DNA of 64,000 nt. Origin: an uncultured Fluviicola sp. (GTDB lineage Bacteria; Bacteroidota; Bacteroidia; Flavobacteriales_D; Crocinitomicaceae). Positions 24,938-35,059 of the stretch are shown here, one piece after another; positions within the stretch are counted from its first letter, which is position 1, and every line of letters starts with the position of its first letter. The translations under genes and the position numbers were made by a program. Location of the stretch: positions 124,001 through 188,000 of the forward strand of contig CAJVYC010000001.1 of NCBI GenBank assembly GCA_913009205.1. The letters run 5' to 3'. The notes beneath the pieces are model-generated. The model worked only from the letters and a program-made list of their open reading frames with translations, was not told the origin of the DNA and made no database searches.

Positions 24938-26866
24938 ATGCCTAATTTTGAATTAATGAAGCGCATAATCGGTATTCTTCCAGATCATGTTTTAATCCTT
25001 CTGAAAAGATTTGGAATAATCTTAATGACGATGTATTTCACCCGTATCGTCTTTTTATTATCCAACCTTACATCCTTTCAAAACTTATCCTTTTCGGATT
25101 TTATTGTGTCCATCTGGTTCGACATGATAACAATAGGATTGTTATTCCTTCCCTATTATGGTCTTTATTTATTACCGATTCCGCTCCGTCATACCAAAGC
25201 ATATAAGATCACTTTCAAACTCTATTTTCACCTAACAAGTGCTTTAATCCTTGGTTTAAATTTAATGGATGTTGAATACTTCAAATACACAGGCAAGCGA
25301 TCGACTTTCGATCTTTGGTCAATGTTTGGGGGAGGAGGAGATTTAGGTCAACTTTGGGACACTTTCCTAAATGATTTCTGGTTTGTAATTCTACTTTACA
25401 TTCTTCTAATTGTACTCACAGAATTCTTATACAGAAGAATCGATCGTAAGCCGGTTACTCGGTTGAACGGAAAAATATTTTATAAAATCAACATTATCTC
25501 TTTTTTAATGATGGTGCCTGTATTATTTGTAATGGGCCGAGGAGGATTTAATTTAAAACCGGTTGGAATCATTGAAGCCACACGATACACTGAGCCTGAA
25601 AATTTAGCGTTCGTCCTTCCCACAGCGTTTACAATGATCAAAACCATCGATCAAGGCGGACTTGAGCCTGTGCGACACATGTCGGACGAGGAAGCATTGC
25701 GCTATTTTGATCCTGTAAAAACGACGGAGCCACAAGACATTCTTCCCAACAAGACAAACGTCGTGATCATTATGCTTGAGAGTTTCGGGACTGAATTTGT
25801 CGGTGCTTACAACCAAGGTAAAGGATACACTCCTTTCTTGGATTCAATCATAGGCGAATCGCTTACTTTCGATTACAGCTTCGCCAATGGAAAGCGATCC
25901 ATAGAGGCCGTCCCTGCAGTTATTGCTTCGATACCTACCATGATGGAGAACGCGTACATTTCATCTCCTTATGGCAACAACAAGATCAATACCTTACCGA
26001 GTATTTTAAAGGAACATGGGTATGAGTCTGCGTTTTTTCATGGCGCAACAAACGGTTCAATGAGTTTTGATGGATTCTCTCGAATTTGTGGCTTCGATCA
26101 TTATTACGGAAGGTATGAGTACAACAATGATGATCACTATGATAAAACTTGGGGGATTTTAGATGAATATTTTAGCCCTTGGAGTGCGAGAAAAATGAGC
26201 AAAATGAAAGAACCTTTCTTCAGCACAGTTTTTACAATCTCGTCACATCATCCTTACTATATACCTAAACACCTCATAAACAAGATGAAACGGGGACCTC
26301 AAGAAATATGTGCATCAATAAATTATGGAGATTATTCACTCAAAAAGTTTTTTGTAGAAGCAAAAAAACAAAGTTGGTATAACAATACTTTATTCGTACT
26401 TTTAGCTGACCATACACCTGCGACAACATCAAAGATGTATAACCAAAGGACACATATTTTTAGAATTCCAATCGCGTTTTATCACCCTGGAGGAATTTTA
26501 AAGGCAGAGAGAAGTGATAGAACCTTTCAACAGTTGGATATTATGCCGACAATATTGGATCTGTTAAATATCGAAACCGATTATTATGCCTTTGGCAATT
26601 CATACTACAGTCCGAAAGGAGGCAGCGCTCTGGTCTATATGTCTGGTGCATACAGTTACTTTGAAGATGGTCGAATGATAATGTTTTCAGACAGTAAGGC
26701 ACGGAGTTTGTATAATTACACTCTGAAAAAAGTAGATTTAATAGACTCACTTTCATACTATAAAAAGGAGTCACAATCGGTAGAGATGAAAATAAAAGCT
26801 ATGATTCAACGTTATAATCATGACCTTCTTCAAAACCAAACAACTATAAATGAAACAAAGCATTAG
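24938..26866 (+). CDS. LtaS-like sulfatase-fold transferase, inner membrane
   Basis: A 642-residue protein with five predicted N-terminal membrane helices (residues 15-210) and a periplasmic alkaline-phosphatase/sulfatase domain. Visible elements are NVVIIMLESFG (metal-binding Glu), a nucleophile region ANGKRSIEAVPA where Ser replaces the Thr of LtaS, SSHHPYY, and LLADHTP (metal-binding Asp-His). The architecture is that of lipoteichoic acid synthase and related phosphoglycerol or phosphoethanolamine transferases. Gram-negative members modify envelope glycans or lipids; the acceptor here is unknown. An alternative ATG lies at 24956. Its last 17 bases overlap the lipid kinase gene, which suggests coupled synthesis. 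Confidence 0.87.
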   Translation: MPNFELMKRIIGILPDHVLILLKRFGIILMTMYFTRIVFLLSNLTSFQNLSFSDFIVSIWFDMITIGLLFLPYYGLYLLPIPLRHTKAYKITFKLYFHLTSALILGLNLMDVEYFKYTGKRSTFDLWSMFGGGGDLGQLWDTFLNDFWFVILLYILLIVLTEFLYRRIDRKPVTRLNGKIFYKINIISFLMMVPVLFVMGRGGFNLKPVGIIEATRYTEPENLAFVLPTAFTMIKTIDQGGLEPVRHMSDEEALRYFDPVKTTEPQDILPNKTNVVIIMLESFGTEFVGAYNQGKGYTPFLDSIIGESLTFDYSFANGKRSIEAVPAVIASIPTMMENAYISSPYGNNKINTLPSILKEHGYESAFFHGATNGSMSFDGFSRICGFDHYYGRYEYNNDDHYDKTWGILDEYFSPWSARKMSKMKEPFFSTVFTISSHHPYYIPKHLINKMKRGPQEICASINYGDYSLKKFFVEAKKQSWYNNTLFVLLADHTPATTSKMYNQRTHIFRIPIAFYHPGGILKAERSDRTFQQLDIMPTILDLLNIETDYYAFGNSYYSPKGGSALVYMSGAYSYFEDGRMIMFSDSKARSLYNYTLKKVDLIDSLSYYKKESQSVEMKIKAMIQRYNHDLLQNQTTINETKH

Positions 26867-27725
26867 GTTCATAATAAATCCTATATCTGGAGTTGGTAGG
26901 AAAAATATCATTCCTGGTTTGATTGAGAACAACCTCAATCATGATCAGTTTGAATATACTCTTGTTTACACTGAATATAAAAAACACGCAAAAGCGCTAG
27001 CGAATCAAGCCTCTAAGGAAGGGATCGATATTGTTTGTGCTGTTGGTGGTGATGGATCAGTTCATGAGGTAGGAACAGCTTTGATTGGAACAAAAACTAA
27101 ATTGGCCATCCTTCCTGCAGGTTCAGGAAATGGATTAGCGCGCCACTTGAATATCCCGATGAATTTGAAAGATGCTATTCTTTGCATTAATGATTCAAAC
27201 TCAATTGCAATGGACACTGTCCTTGTAAACGATAAATCATTCTTAGGAGTTGGAGGCTATGGATTTGATGCTGTAGTTGCTCAAAAATTCGATACACATC
27301 ACAGACGTGGTTTTTGGGGATATGTACAACTTATTATTCGTGAGTTCTTCAAATACAACCCTATAAACGCAACCATTGATATTGACGGAAAAGTAAAATC
27401 ACTTCCTGTAGTTCTATTGACTGTGGCAAATTCATCCCAGTTTGGAAATGGATTTACAATTTCACCGAAATCTGATGTTACAGATGGCGAATTGGAACTT
27501 GTCGTATTAAAGCCATTTTCAATTTGGTCAGCACCTTCTATTGTTTACCGCTTCTTCATGAAGAAAAGTGGAAAGTCAAGGCATTCTGAAATTATTCCTT
27601 TTAAAACAGCGAAATTGAAACTTTCAAAAAAGATTGCGCACTATGATGGTGAGCCTGTTAATGTAAAGAACGAAATCAACGTTAGTGTTGTTCCGAAAAG
27701 CTTATATATTTTAATCGGAAAATAG
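26850..27725 (+). CDS. Diacylglycerol/sphingosine kinase-like lipid kinase (YegS/BmrU family)
   Basis: A 291-residue soluble kinase. The nucleotide-binding domain has IINPISGVGRKN at the N terminus, VGGDGSVHEVGTAL near residue 65 and LPAGSGNGLARHLNIP near residue 90. The beta-rich C-terminal domain includes GGYGFDAVVAQ. By family it transfers phosphate from ATP to a lipid hydroxyl, for example diacylglycerol or a sphingoid base. It overlaps the LtaS-like gene by 17 bases. LtaS-type enzymes release diacylglycerol when they use phosphatidylglycerol, so recycling that product is the simplest joint role (inference). Confidence 0.87.
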   Translation: MKQSIRFIINPISGVGRKNIIPGLIENNLNHDQFEYTLVYTEYKKHAKALANQASKEGIDIVCAVGGDGSVHEVGTALIGTKTKLAILPAGSGNGLARHLNIPMNLKDAILCINDSNSIAMDTVLVNDKSFLGVGGYGFDAVVAQKFDTHHRRGFWGYVQLIIREFFKYNPINATIDIDGKVKSLPVVLLTVANSSQFGNGFTISPKSDVTDGELELVVLKPFSIWSAPSIVYRFFMKKSGKSRHSEIIPFKTAKLKLSKKIAHYDGEPVNVKNEINVSVVPKSLYILIGK

Positions 27726-27730
27726 ATTCA

Positions 27731-28186
27731 ATGTTATTTCTAGAGCCTACTCTCGAAAATTTTCAAAAACACATCGCTAAGCTTAAGAAGGATAAAGAAC
27801 CTATTTGGGGAACTATGTCGGCGCAAAGAATGTTAGAACACTTGACAGAATCTCTCGATATATCTATGGGTAAAGCAGGTGACAATAAACTTGAAATTCC
27901 ATTAGAAAATATCGGAAAAGCACAAGCATTTTTATTTTCAGAATACCCTCTTCCAAAAAACTTTAAAACTAAGTTCTTGCCATCCAATACGAGTAATCGA
28001 AATGCACATTTTCAATTGGCCATTTCAGAATTTGAAAATAAATGGGTAGAGTTTGAAAACTTCTTCGTCAAAAACCCGGATTTCAAGGCGCTTCATCCAA
28101 GTTTCGGAAACCTGAATCATAAGCAATATTTAGCTCTGCACTGTAAACACATGACGCATCATTTTGAACAATTCGAATTGATCTAA
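27731..28186 (+). CDS. DUF1569 / DinB-like four-helix protein
   Basis: A 151-residue cytosolic protein. The motif WGTMSAQRMLEHLTESLDIS near residue 25 and the C-terminal HPSFGNLNHKQYLALHCKHMTHHFEQF give the spaced histidines of the DinB/YfiT-like metal-binding four-helix bundle as found in DUF1569. Activity is not known. It follows the lipid kinase by 5 bases, and its stop codon overlaps the start of a small membrane protein (TAATG). Confidence 0.78.
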   Translation: MLFLEPTLENFQKHIAKLKKDKEPIWGTMSAQRMLEHLTESLDISMGKAGDNKLEIPLENIGKAQAFLFSEYPLPKNFKTKFLPSNTSNRNAHFQLAISEFENKWVEFENFFVKNPDFKALHPSFGNLNHKQYLALHCKHMTHHFEQFELI

Positions 28187-28347
28187 TGAACATGTATCTC
28201 TATGTCTACCCTATTTTTCCTGCCGTAATTATCGGTGTAATTAGTTGGCTTTATTGGAAAGAAAGAGGCTACTCATCAACGGTCCTCGGATATGGAATAA
28301 TTGTCGGCTATGTTTTCTCGCATTACATCTTCAAATATTTTGCTTGA
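28186..28347 (+). CDS. Small two-helix membrane protein
   Basis: A 53-residue protein starting MNMYLYVYPIFPAVIIGVIS. Two hydrophobic segments (about residues 4-23 and 31-52) are joined by WKERGYS. The ATG overlaps the stop of the DUF1569 gene by one base, the frame has good coding character, and it ends at a TGA. I do not recognise the family. The tight arrangement suggests it belongs to the LtaS-like/lipid kinase unit. Confidence 0.65.
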   Translation: MNMYLYVYPIFPAVIIGVISWLYWKERGYSSTVLGYGIIVGYVFSHYIFKYFA

Positions 28348-28464
28348 TAGCCCCTTATTCTGAATAGTTCATGTAACTTTATATCTTAGACCAATTTGTT
28401 ATGTTTCTCAAGCCTTTACCTAAAAAAAAATAGCGCTCAAACATGGCCAATGTAAAGATTGAAA

Positions 28465-29808
28465 ATGAATAGTTTTTTTAGTACGTTCGATAAAACCTCA
28501 TTAAGTCAATGGAAAGATCAAATTATCCAAGACCTTAAAGGTAAAGAACATTCGGTATTAGAATTCCATGATCCAATAGAAGAATTGGATTACAAGGCCT
28601 ATTACCATCAAGATGAGACAGCAAGTAAGAACGAAGCTCCTGGAAACTTTCCTTATACTCGAGGTCTAAAAACATCAGACAACAATTGGATGAATGGAGC
28701 TCTGATTGAAATCACAGATGAATCAAACGCAAATAAAGAAGCCCTTGCTCTTCTTATGAAAGGTGCAGACCTTCTTGTTTTTAAAACAAAAAAAACCGAT
28801 TGTGATTGGAATAAAGTACTTTCTGAAATAAAATTAGAATACATCAAAGCACAATTTGATGTTCCATCAATCAAACATTATACTGCAATTAAAGAGATTG
28901 TCGGAAATCAACTGAATACAGTTTCTTTCAATTTTGATCCAATGGCAATAGGACTGGAAATCATCAATGAATTAATTGAAGCGTCAGGTTCTCAGCAACA
29001 TCCTGTATTGGTTGTCAATGGGTTTGGTGTTCAACAATTGGGCGCTACTTCTTGGCAAGAGATTGCTTTTTCAATAAATATCGGGCATGAATATTTATTG
29101 AAATTAATGGAATCTGGATTATCGATCGACGAAGCTTCAGGTATGGTTCATTTCCATATTGGAGTTGGTAGCAACTATTTTTATGAAATCGCTAAATTCA
29201 GAGCTTTGCGCCAATTGTGGTCCAAAGTTATCGATGCCTATAACCCAGAGCACAGTTGCACTTACAATTGCAACATCACTGCAGTTATTGGTCATGCAAA
29301 TAAATCATTACGAGATCCGCACACGAATCTTTTGAGGCAAACGACGGAAACAATGTCCGCATCGAATGGCGCTGATAGCATTCTCGTTTTGCCTTATGAT
29401 CTGTATTCAATCAGCGGAGCTTCAGAACTTTCGAAACGAATGGCGCTAAATATTTCATTAATTTTGAAAGAGGAATCTTATCTTGATAAAGTCATTGACC
29501 CTGCAGGAGGAAGTTACTCAGTAGAAGCTTTAACGAAATTGATCGGAGAAAAAGCATGGTCTTATTTTCAATTAATAGAAAGTAACGGTGGACTTTTTAT
29601 CGAATCTGGATTGGACGCGTTTGTCAATGACATTAATTTGAAACGACAAGAACGGATCGAAGCTTTTCAAGCTGGAAAAATCATTGGAATTGGAATGAAC
29701 AAATACCACAGTCCTGATTTACAAAAGACTGAATGGGCAAAGAGATCATCTTATTTAGGAATCGAGCCTATTTCATTTGATATGGAATCAAAAAATAGCG
29801 TCGTATGA
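28465..29808 (+). CDS. mutA: Methylmalonyl-CoA mutase small subunit
   Basis: A 447-residue partner of the catalytic mutase subunit. It has the mutase TIM-barrel pattern ([11 protein letters not shown]-like segment, then [33 protein letters not shown] and [13 protein letters not shown]) but no C-terminal cobalamin-binding domain, as expected for the small chain. The ATG at 28465 ([12 protein letters not shown]) is preferred over a TTG two codons upstream. Its stop overlaps the large-subunit start (ATGA). The heterodimer interconverts methylmalonyl-CoA and succinyl-CoA in propionate metabolism. Confidence 0.93.
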   Translation: MNSFFSTFDKTSLSQWKDQIIQDLKGKEHSVLEFHDPIEELDYKAYYHQDETASKNEAPGNFPYTRGLKTSDNNWMNGALIEITDESNANKEALALLMKGADLLVFKTKKTDCDWNKVLSEIKLEYIKAQFDVPSIKHYTAIKEIVGNQLNTVSFNFDPMAIGLEIINELIEASGSQQHPVLVVNGFGVQQLGATSWQEIAFSINIGHEYLLKLMESGLSIDEASGMVHFHIGVGSNYFYEIAKFRALRQLWSKVIDAYNPEHSCTYNCNITAVIGHANKSLRDPHTNLLRQTTETMSASNGADSILVLPYDLYSISGASELSKRMALNISLILKEESYLDKVIDPAGGSYSVEALTKLIGEKAWSYFQLIESNGGLFIESGLDAFVNDINLKRQERIEAFQAGKIIGIGMNKYHSPDLQKTEWAKRSSYLGIEPISFDMESKNSVV

Positions 29809-31937
29809 AAAGAGTAGATTTTAATAAAATTGTCTTCGCTACAGAATCTGCCTCTGGAGAACTAAATCAAGTTTCAAATTTCGCGACAGCTGAAAAGATT
29901 AACATTCAAAATTTTTACACTGAAAAGGATGTTCAAGACATTGAGCATATTGGCTTTGTATCAGGAATCCCACCTTATTTAAGAGGACCGTATTCTTCCA
30001 TGTTCGCCATTCGCCCATGGACAGTGAGACAATACGCAGGCTTTTCTACAGCGGAAGAATCGAACGCATTTTACAGACGAAATTTGGCCGCAGGGCAAAA
30101 AGGACTTTCGGTTGCTTTCGATTTAGCGACGCATAGAGGTTATGATTCCGATCATGAACGTGTTGTTGGCGATGTAGGAAAAGCGGGAGTTGCGATAGAT
30201 TCAATATTGGATATGAAAATTTTATTCGATCAAATTCCTTTGGATAAAATGTCTGTTTCGATGACAATGAACGGAGCAGTATTACCAATTATGGCTTTCT
30301 ATATCGTTGCAGCGGAAGAACAAGGCGTTGATAAAAAAGAATTGGCAGGAACAATTCAAAATGACATTCTGAAAGAATTCATGGTTCGGAATACATACAT
30401 CTATCCACCATTACCATCCATGAAAATCATTTCTGACATCTTTGAGTATACAGCTCAAAACATGCCTAAATTCAATTCTATTTCGATCTCTGGTTACCAC
30501 ATGCAGGAAGCCGGAGCAACGGCAGCAATTGAACTTGCCTATACCCTCGCAGATGGACTTGAATACCTCAGAGCAGGAATAAACACAGGAATGAAAGTAG
30601 ACACTTTCGCGCCCCGTTTGAGTTTCTTCTGGGCCATTGGAATGAATCATTATACTGAAATCGCAAAAATGCGTGCGGGTCGCGCTATCTGGGCGAAGTT
30701 GGTAAATCAATTCAATCCCGAAAACAAAAAATCTCTTGCTTTAAGAACGCATTGCCAAACATCGGGATGGAGTTTGACAGAGCAAGACCCTTTCAATAAT
30801 ATTGCTAGAACGTGCATCGAAGCAATGGCTGCCGCATTAGGTGGAACTCAATCACTTCACACGAATGCCTTGGATGAAGCAATTGCATTACCAACAGACT
30901 TTTCTGCAAGAATTGCGAGGAACACTCAAATTTACTTACAAGAAGAAACAGGGATCACGAAACAAGTCGATCCTCTGGGAGGCAGTTACTATGTAGAAAA
31001 ATTGACGGAAGAGTTGATTAATGAGGCTTGGGAATTAATTGAAGAAGTGGAAGAATTAGGTGGAATGGCAAAAGCGATTGAAACTGGACTTCCTAAAATG
31101 AGAATCGAGGAAGCAGCTGCACGAAAGCAGGCACGAATCGATTCTAACAAAGATATTATCGTTGGAGTAAATAGATACCAGCTTGAAAAGGAAGACCCTA
31201 TTGAAATCCTTGAGGTCGATAATTCCAAAGTTCGTTATTCACAAGTAGCGCGGTTAAATGATCTAAAAGAAAACAGAGATCAAGCAAACGTCGATGCCTT
31301 GTTAATCGAGCTGGAAGACGCGGCTAAAAACAAGACTGGAAACCTCTTAGAAATTGCTGTTCGTTGTGCCAGAGCGAGGGCTTCATTGGGGGAAATCTCA
31401 ACAGCTATGGAGAAGGTTTACGGTCGTTACCAAGCTACAATTAGATCAATTAACGGAGTATATTCATCTGAATCTATGGAAGACAAAGATTTTAATTTGG
31501 CCAAAGAAATGGCCGACAAGTTCAGCAAGCTTGAAGGGAGAAGACCAAGAATAATGATAGCCAAGATGGGCCAAGATGGACATGATCGCGGTGCAAAAGT
31601 AATTGCAACATCATTTGCTGATATTGGTTTTGATGTGGACATTGGACCTCTTTTCCAGACTCCTGGAGAAGCTGCAAAACAAGCCGTTGAAAATGACGTT
31701 CATGTTTTGGGCGTTTCATCTTTGGCTGCTGGACACAAAACATTAGTTCCACAGGTGATAGCGGAATTAGAGAGATTAGGTCGAGGAGATATCATGGTCA
31801 TCGCCGGCGGTGTAATCCCGAAACAAGATTATGATTATTTATATGAAGCTGGAGTATTTGGCGTTTTTGGCCCTGGAACTAAAATTTCAGCTGCAGCTCA
31901 GAATATTTTAGGCTTGCTCTTAAAAAGTTTTGAATAA
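29805..31937 (+). CDS. mutB: Methylmalonyl-CoA mutase large (catalytic) subunit
   Basis: A 710-residue adenosylcobalamin enzyme. The N-terminal barrel shows [27 protein letters not shown] and [13 protein letters not shown], and then [14 protein letters not shown]. The C-terminal flavodoxin-like domain carries the cobalamin motif [13 protein letters not shown], with the His that replaces dimethylbenzimidazole, and later [12 protein letters not shown] and [13 protein letters not shown]. The length is normal. It overlaps mutA by four bases. No cobalamin riboswitch was found upstream of mutA. Confidence 0.97.
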   Translation: MKRVDFNKIVFATESASGELNQVSNFATAEKINIQNFYTEKDVQDIEHIGFVSGIPPYLRGPYSSMFAIRPWTVRQYAGFSTAEESNAFYRRNLAAGQKGLSVAFDLATHRGYDSDHERVVGDVGKAGVAIDSILDMKILFDQIPLDKMSVSMTMNGAVLPIMAFYIVAAEEQGVDKKELAGTIQNDILKEFMVRNTYIYPPLPSMKIISDIFEYTAQNMPKFNSISISGYHMQEAGATAAIELAYTLADGLEYLRAGINTGMKVDTFAPRLSFFWAIGMNHYTEIAKMRAGRAIWAKLVNQFNPENKKSLALRTHCQTSGWSLTEQDPFNNIARTCIEAMAAALGGTQSLHTNALDEAIALPTDFSARIARNTQIYLQEETGITKQVDPLGGSYYVEKLTEELINEAWELIEEVEELGGMAKAIETGLPKMRIEEAAARKQARIDSNKDIIVGVNRYQLEKEDPIEILEVDNSKVRYSQVARLNDLKENRDQANVDALLIELEDAAKNKTGNLLEIAVRCARARASLGEISTAMEKVYGRYQATIRSINGVYSSESMEDKDFNLAKEMADKFSKLEGRRPRIMIAKMGQDGHDRGAKVIATSFADIGFDVDIGPLFQTPGEAAKQAVENDVHVLGVSSLAAGHKTLVPQVIAELERLGRGDIMVIAGGVIPKQDYDYLYEAGVFGVFGPGTKISAAAQNILGLLLKSFE

Positions 31938-32144
31938 TACGGTGAAAATTTTGCAGCTACAGCGGTAGTCTCTTTAGTTATTTAAGCTACTCCTCTTCTC
32001 AAGTGACCGTGAAACATTCATGTACAAAGCCATTCAAATATCTGATAAAGGATTCACCATTAATATGCAAGGTTTGTTTATCATCAATTTGAAAGCAAAA
32101 TAACGGTCAAAGGACGGGTTAAAAGTACTGGTTTTATTTTCTGA
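31938..32144. other. Non-coding stretch after mutB
   Basis: About 200 bases between mutB and the decayed lipoprotein gene. It holds a 27-codon open frame (32020-32103) with no recognisable character. The region looks like eroded sequence. No convincing terminator for mutB was found. Confidence 0.35.
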
Positions 32145-32802
32145 CGATTCTTCGCTTGCATTGCATTTAACAGCAGCGCACATTTTGAGTTAGGGAATAG
32201 AGCAGCCTTTTCAATTGTACTTTTAAGTGGATTGAATTCTTCCTATACAAATCTTAATAAGCAATTGGAGCGCGAAGAACATGTAAATATAATAGTTCAA
32301 TCCAATGTTCAAATCAATAACAGTGGAAACTCAAATTTCTCTGGAGCATATCCGAATGAGGAGCTTAAGGAACAGTATTTAATTGGTTTAAAAACAGAAC
32401 TTCAAGCAAGTAAAATTATTCTTAATGAGGTGAGTCCTGAATTTACAGTTCAGATCTCAAATTTTAAAATCAACGAATCGACAACAACAGAAACTGTTAG
32501 CGATACTGTTTCGGATAACCACGGAGAAACCTTTGAACTTACTTCCATTGATGTTTCAGCATCGGGAACGTTAACGCGCGTATCCAATGGAGAAATGTTC
32601 TCCTGGAGCGCAAATAAAGACAAGGAAGAAAAGGTAACAACCAACCGAGCAGCCGGTCAAGTAATTACTGGGGGACAATAAAGAAAAAACTGAGTACCGC
32701 GAAAAGTAACTCAGTACTAATGTTGCTCTCGACTATAGTAACAAAGTTGGATCACGCTCTGGCGTTGTTATTGTCAAAGAAATATTTAAAGCGATCAATT
32801 AA
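32145..32802 (+). pseudogene. Decayed secreted lipoprotein gene
   Basis: The longest open part (TTG at 32232 to 32681) encodes a beta-rich exported-type protein but lacks a usable start and lipobox. Upstream in the same frame is a lipoprotein-like leader (AAFSIVLLSGLNSSYTNL) where Leu stands in place of the lipobox Cys, and no ATG precedes it. After a run of five G at 32670-32674 the frame breaks. With four G it would continue as TGDNKEKTEYREK, meet a TAA at 32707, then go on as STNVALDYSNKVGSRSG and end at IFKAIN (TAA 32800-32802). Lost start, lost lipobox, one frameshift and one in-frame stop together indicate a pseudogene. The G-run alone could be a sequencing error. Confidence 0.65.
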
Positions 32803-32986
32803 TTGTTCTTTGAATTTAAGTATTTTCGAATCGTTCTTAACTCAAGATTTTGAGGATAAGAATGAAACCAAATATTAATCTTCTCGTAAGCAACTTGAAT
32901 GTCGAACTGTTAAAAAAAAGTTAACTTTAAGCAAATATTAAGATTCGGTACAATAATTGAATCTTAAAAGGAAAATCAAGAACACT

Positions 32987-33724
32987 ATGAAAAATATCAT
33001 TACTTGCCTAAGTTTAATTTTCATGAGTCAAATGACTTTCGGTCAGAACTATGACGAATTGAAAATCCTGTATGCAGATGGAGCGTATAAAAAACTAGTA
33101 GCAAAAGCTATCAAGATTACGGAGAATGATAACAGCAAGAAGGAAGTGCCTCCCTACATTTTTGCTGCCAAAGGTCTTCACAAAATACATTTATCAGGTG
33201 ATCCAGGCGAAAGGTATAAAAATGCGTACAAAGACGCAATCAAATATTTAGGAAAAGGCGTGAAGTACGACCTGAAAATAAATGATGGTGCTACTATTGC
33301 TGATGAAGAGTTCGTTGATTTCGTTGAAGAATTCCAAATGTCGCTCCTTACTCGAATCAGAAATGATGTTGACGCTGGTCAAGCTAGAAAAGCATATTCA
33401 TGGACTGTTAAGTACAATAAAATCACAGCACACCTTGTTGGCTCGAAATATTTAGCTGGAGCATGTAAATTCTTAGATTCAGATCCAGGAACTTCAAGAG
33501 CACTTTGGATTGAAGCGGATAATTTATTAAAAGAAGTTACTAGCATTGAAGGTTGGGGCGAAGCGGATAAAAATATGTTCATGTACGGAGTATTGTATTC
33601 TGCAGATGCCTTAAAAAACAAACGCCAAAAAGACAAAGCCAAAGAACTTTTAAATAAAGTGGCTCAATTTTTTGAAGAAGACGAAATATGGAAAGAGAAA
33701 TATGATGAGATCGTCAATTCATAA
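32987..33724 (+). CDS. Secreted helical protein of unknown function
   Basis: A 245-residue protein with a signal peptide (MKNIITCLSLIFMSQMTFGQ). The mature part is mostly helical with TPR-like features (LYADGAYKKLVAKAIKI, YIFAAKGLHKI, then KNKRQKDKAKELLNKVAQFFEED). The ATG at 32987 is chosen for the signal peptide; a TTG 30 bases upstream is in frame. It has no sorting domain, so it probably stays in the periplasm. It stands alone and is followed by a good terminator. Confidence 0.75.
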   Translation: MKNIITCLSLIFMSQMTFGQNYDELKILYADGAYKKLVAKAIKITENDNSKKEVPPYIFAAKGLHKIHLSGDPGERYKNAYKDAIKYLGKGVKYDLKINDGATIADEEFVDFVEEFQMSLLTRIRNDVDAGQARKAYSWTVKYNKITAHLVGSKYLAGACKFLDSDPGTSRALWIEADNLLKEVTSIEGWGEADKNMFMYGVLYSADALKNKRQKDKAKELLNKVAQFFEEDEIWKEKYDEIVNS

Positions 33725-33743
33725 ACCAACGATTTTATAACTA

Positions 33744-33775
33744 AACCCGTTCTAATTTATAGAGCGGGTTTTTTA
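33744..33775 (+). terminator. Intrinsic terminator after the TPR-like gene
   Basis: A 10-bp stem (33744-33753 with 33761-33770, one G-U pair) and 7-base loop followed by TTTT. It lies 19 bases past the stop codon at 33724. Confidence 0.85.
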
Positions 33776-33818
33776 TTGCAATTTGTTTTCCTAATTTAGC
33801 TTTCTCTCATTAGAACTC

Positions 33819-34973
33819 ATGAAAATAGCCCTTCTCCCTCTAGTCCTTTATGCATTCGGTTCATTCGGTCAAACTTACAACCCTTTCTACGCAAGTCTCG
33901 CAGATGCTTGTAATCAGGATACCGTCAATCAAAATTTAGTCACATTCGAAAGCTTTGGAGAAAAACAAGTTGGATCAACAGAGCTTGAAAACACATACGA
34001 TTGGCTTTACAATGCTTATGTGAGTTATGGCTATACAGACATTCAAGAAGATCAATTTTTCGCTTCTGGAGTAAGTACTAAAAACCTTGTCGTAACGAAA
34101 ACAGGTTCTGTTTACCCAAACACATATGTTATTATTGATGCGCATTACGATACTAAAAACGGTCCTGGTGCGAATGACAATGGGACGGGAACCGTAATCT
34201 TGTTGGAGTTGGCGAGACTTTTGGAAAATGTTGATACAGAATATTCAATAAAATTCATTCACTTCAGCGCTGAAGAAGATGGTTTGCTCGGAAGTCTCAA
34301 TTACGTAAATGACGATGTAATTACCACAAACATGGATATTCGACTGGTATTCAACATTGATCAAGTTGGCGGAACTACTGGAATGACAAACGACATTATC
34401 GTTTGTGAGAGAGACGAAAGTCCACCAGCGGCTAATAATGCTGCATCCGCAATAGCAACGACCGAATTGGCCAACTGCATTGAATTCTACTCCGCACTCA
34501 ACACTGAATTTTATTTTGCTTACGGATCAGATTATGTTCCGTTCATGAATAACGGCGAAGTTGTCACTGGACTTTATGAAAAGAATGAATCTCCCTACTC
34601 GCATACAAGTCAAGATTTGATTGTAAATATGGATTTGGACTATTTATTCCAAGTAACCAAAGGCACAATGGGGGCTCTAGCTCATTTTGTAATTGCTCTT
34701 GACGAAGTTTCACTTTCTGAGTTCGATAAATCAGCGATTAAGATTTATCCAACGCCTTCGGATGGCAATTTATCGATTGAAACGGATCGCCTCGTCGGTC
34801 AAAAAGCGAACATAACTGTGTTTGACATTTCCGGAAAAATTATTTGGAACCATTCAATTTCATCCTTTGGTCCAAAAGAACAAATTCAATTGAATAATTT
34901 GAATGCGGGTAGTTACTTAATGACTGTGGAATCTGAAGAACAAATTTATCGACGTAAGATCGTTCTTGAGTAG
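33819..34973 (+). CDS. Secreted M28 family zinc peptidase with T9SS sorting domain
   Basis: A 384-residue exported aminopeptidase-type enzyme. The signal peptide is MKIALLPLVLYAFGSFGQ. The M28 catalytic domain shows its metal ligands in order: DAHYDT, ANDNGTGT, SAEEDGLLGS, FNIDQ and a late SHTSQD. The last 75 residues are a T9SS type A sorting domain beginning IKIYPTPSDG and ending RRKIVLE. Expected role is peptide breakdown at the cell surface or outside. It is monocistronic, with terminators or promoters on both sides. Confidence 0.92.
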   Translation: MKIALLPLVLYAFGSFGQTYNPFYASLADACNQDTVNQNLVTFESFGEKQVGSTELENTYDWLYNAYVSYGYTDIQEDQFFASGVSTKNLVVTKTGSVYPNTYVIIDAHYDTKNGPGANDNGTGTVILLELARLLENVDTEYSIKFIHFSAEEDGLLGSLNYVNDDVITTNMDIRLVFNIDQVGGTTGMTNDIIVCERDESPPAANNAASAIATTELANCIEFYSALNTEFYFAYGSDYVPFMNNGEVVTGLYEKNESPYSHTSQDLIVNMDLDYLFQVTKGTMGALAHFVIALDEVSLSEFDKSAIKIYPTPSDGNLSIETDRLVGQKANITVFDISGKIIWNHSISSFGPKEQIQLNNLNAGSYLMTVESEEQIYRRKIVLE

Positions 34974-35020
34974 CCTTTATTTGGATTTGAACAATCCCTA
35001 TTGAATAACATCATTGCACA

Positions 35021-35054
35021 TTGCTGCAAGAGGGCCAAGAACCTCTTATCTTTG
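35021..35054 (+). promoter_or_regulatory. Promoter of ftsB
   Basis: TTG at 35021-35023, a 23-base spacer and TATCTTTG at 35047-35054. Five bases separate the -7 box from the ATG at 35060. The spacer is at the long end of the accepted range. Confidence 0.5.
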
Positions 35055-35059
35055 AAGTA

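Noticed and set aside
28348-28464. Possible cobalamin riboswitch before methylmalonyl-CoA mutase
   Set aside because: The gap is only about 117 bases and shows no B12-box-like segment or long structured leader.
32020-32103. 27-codon frame before the decayed lipoprotein gene
   Set aside because: Too short, no recognisable features, and the surrounding sequence looks eroded.
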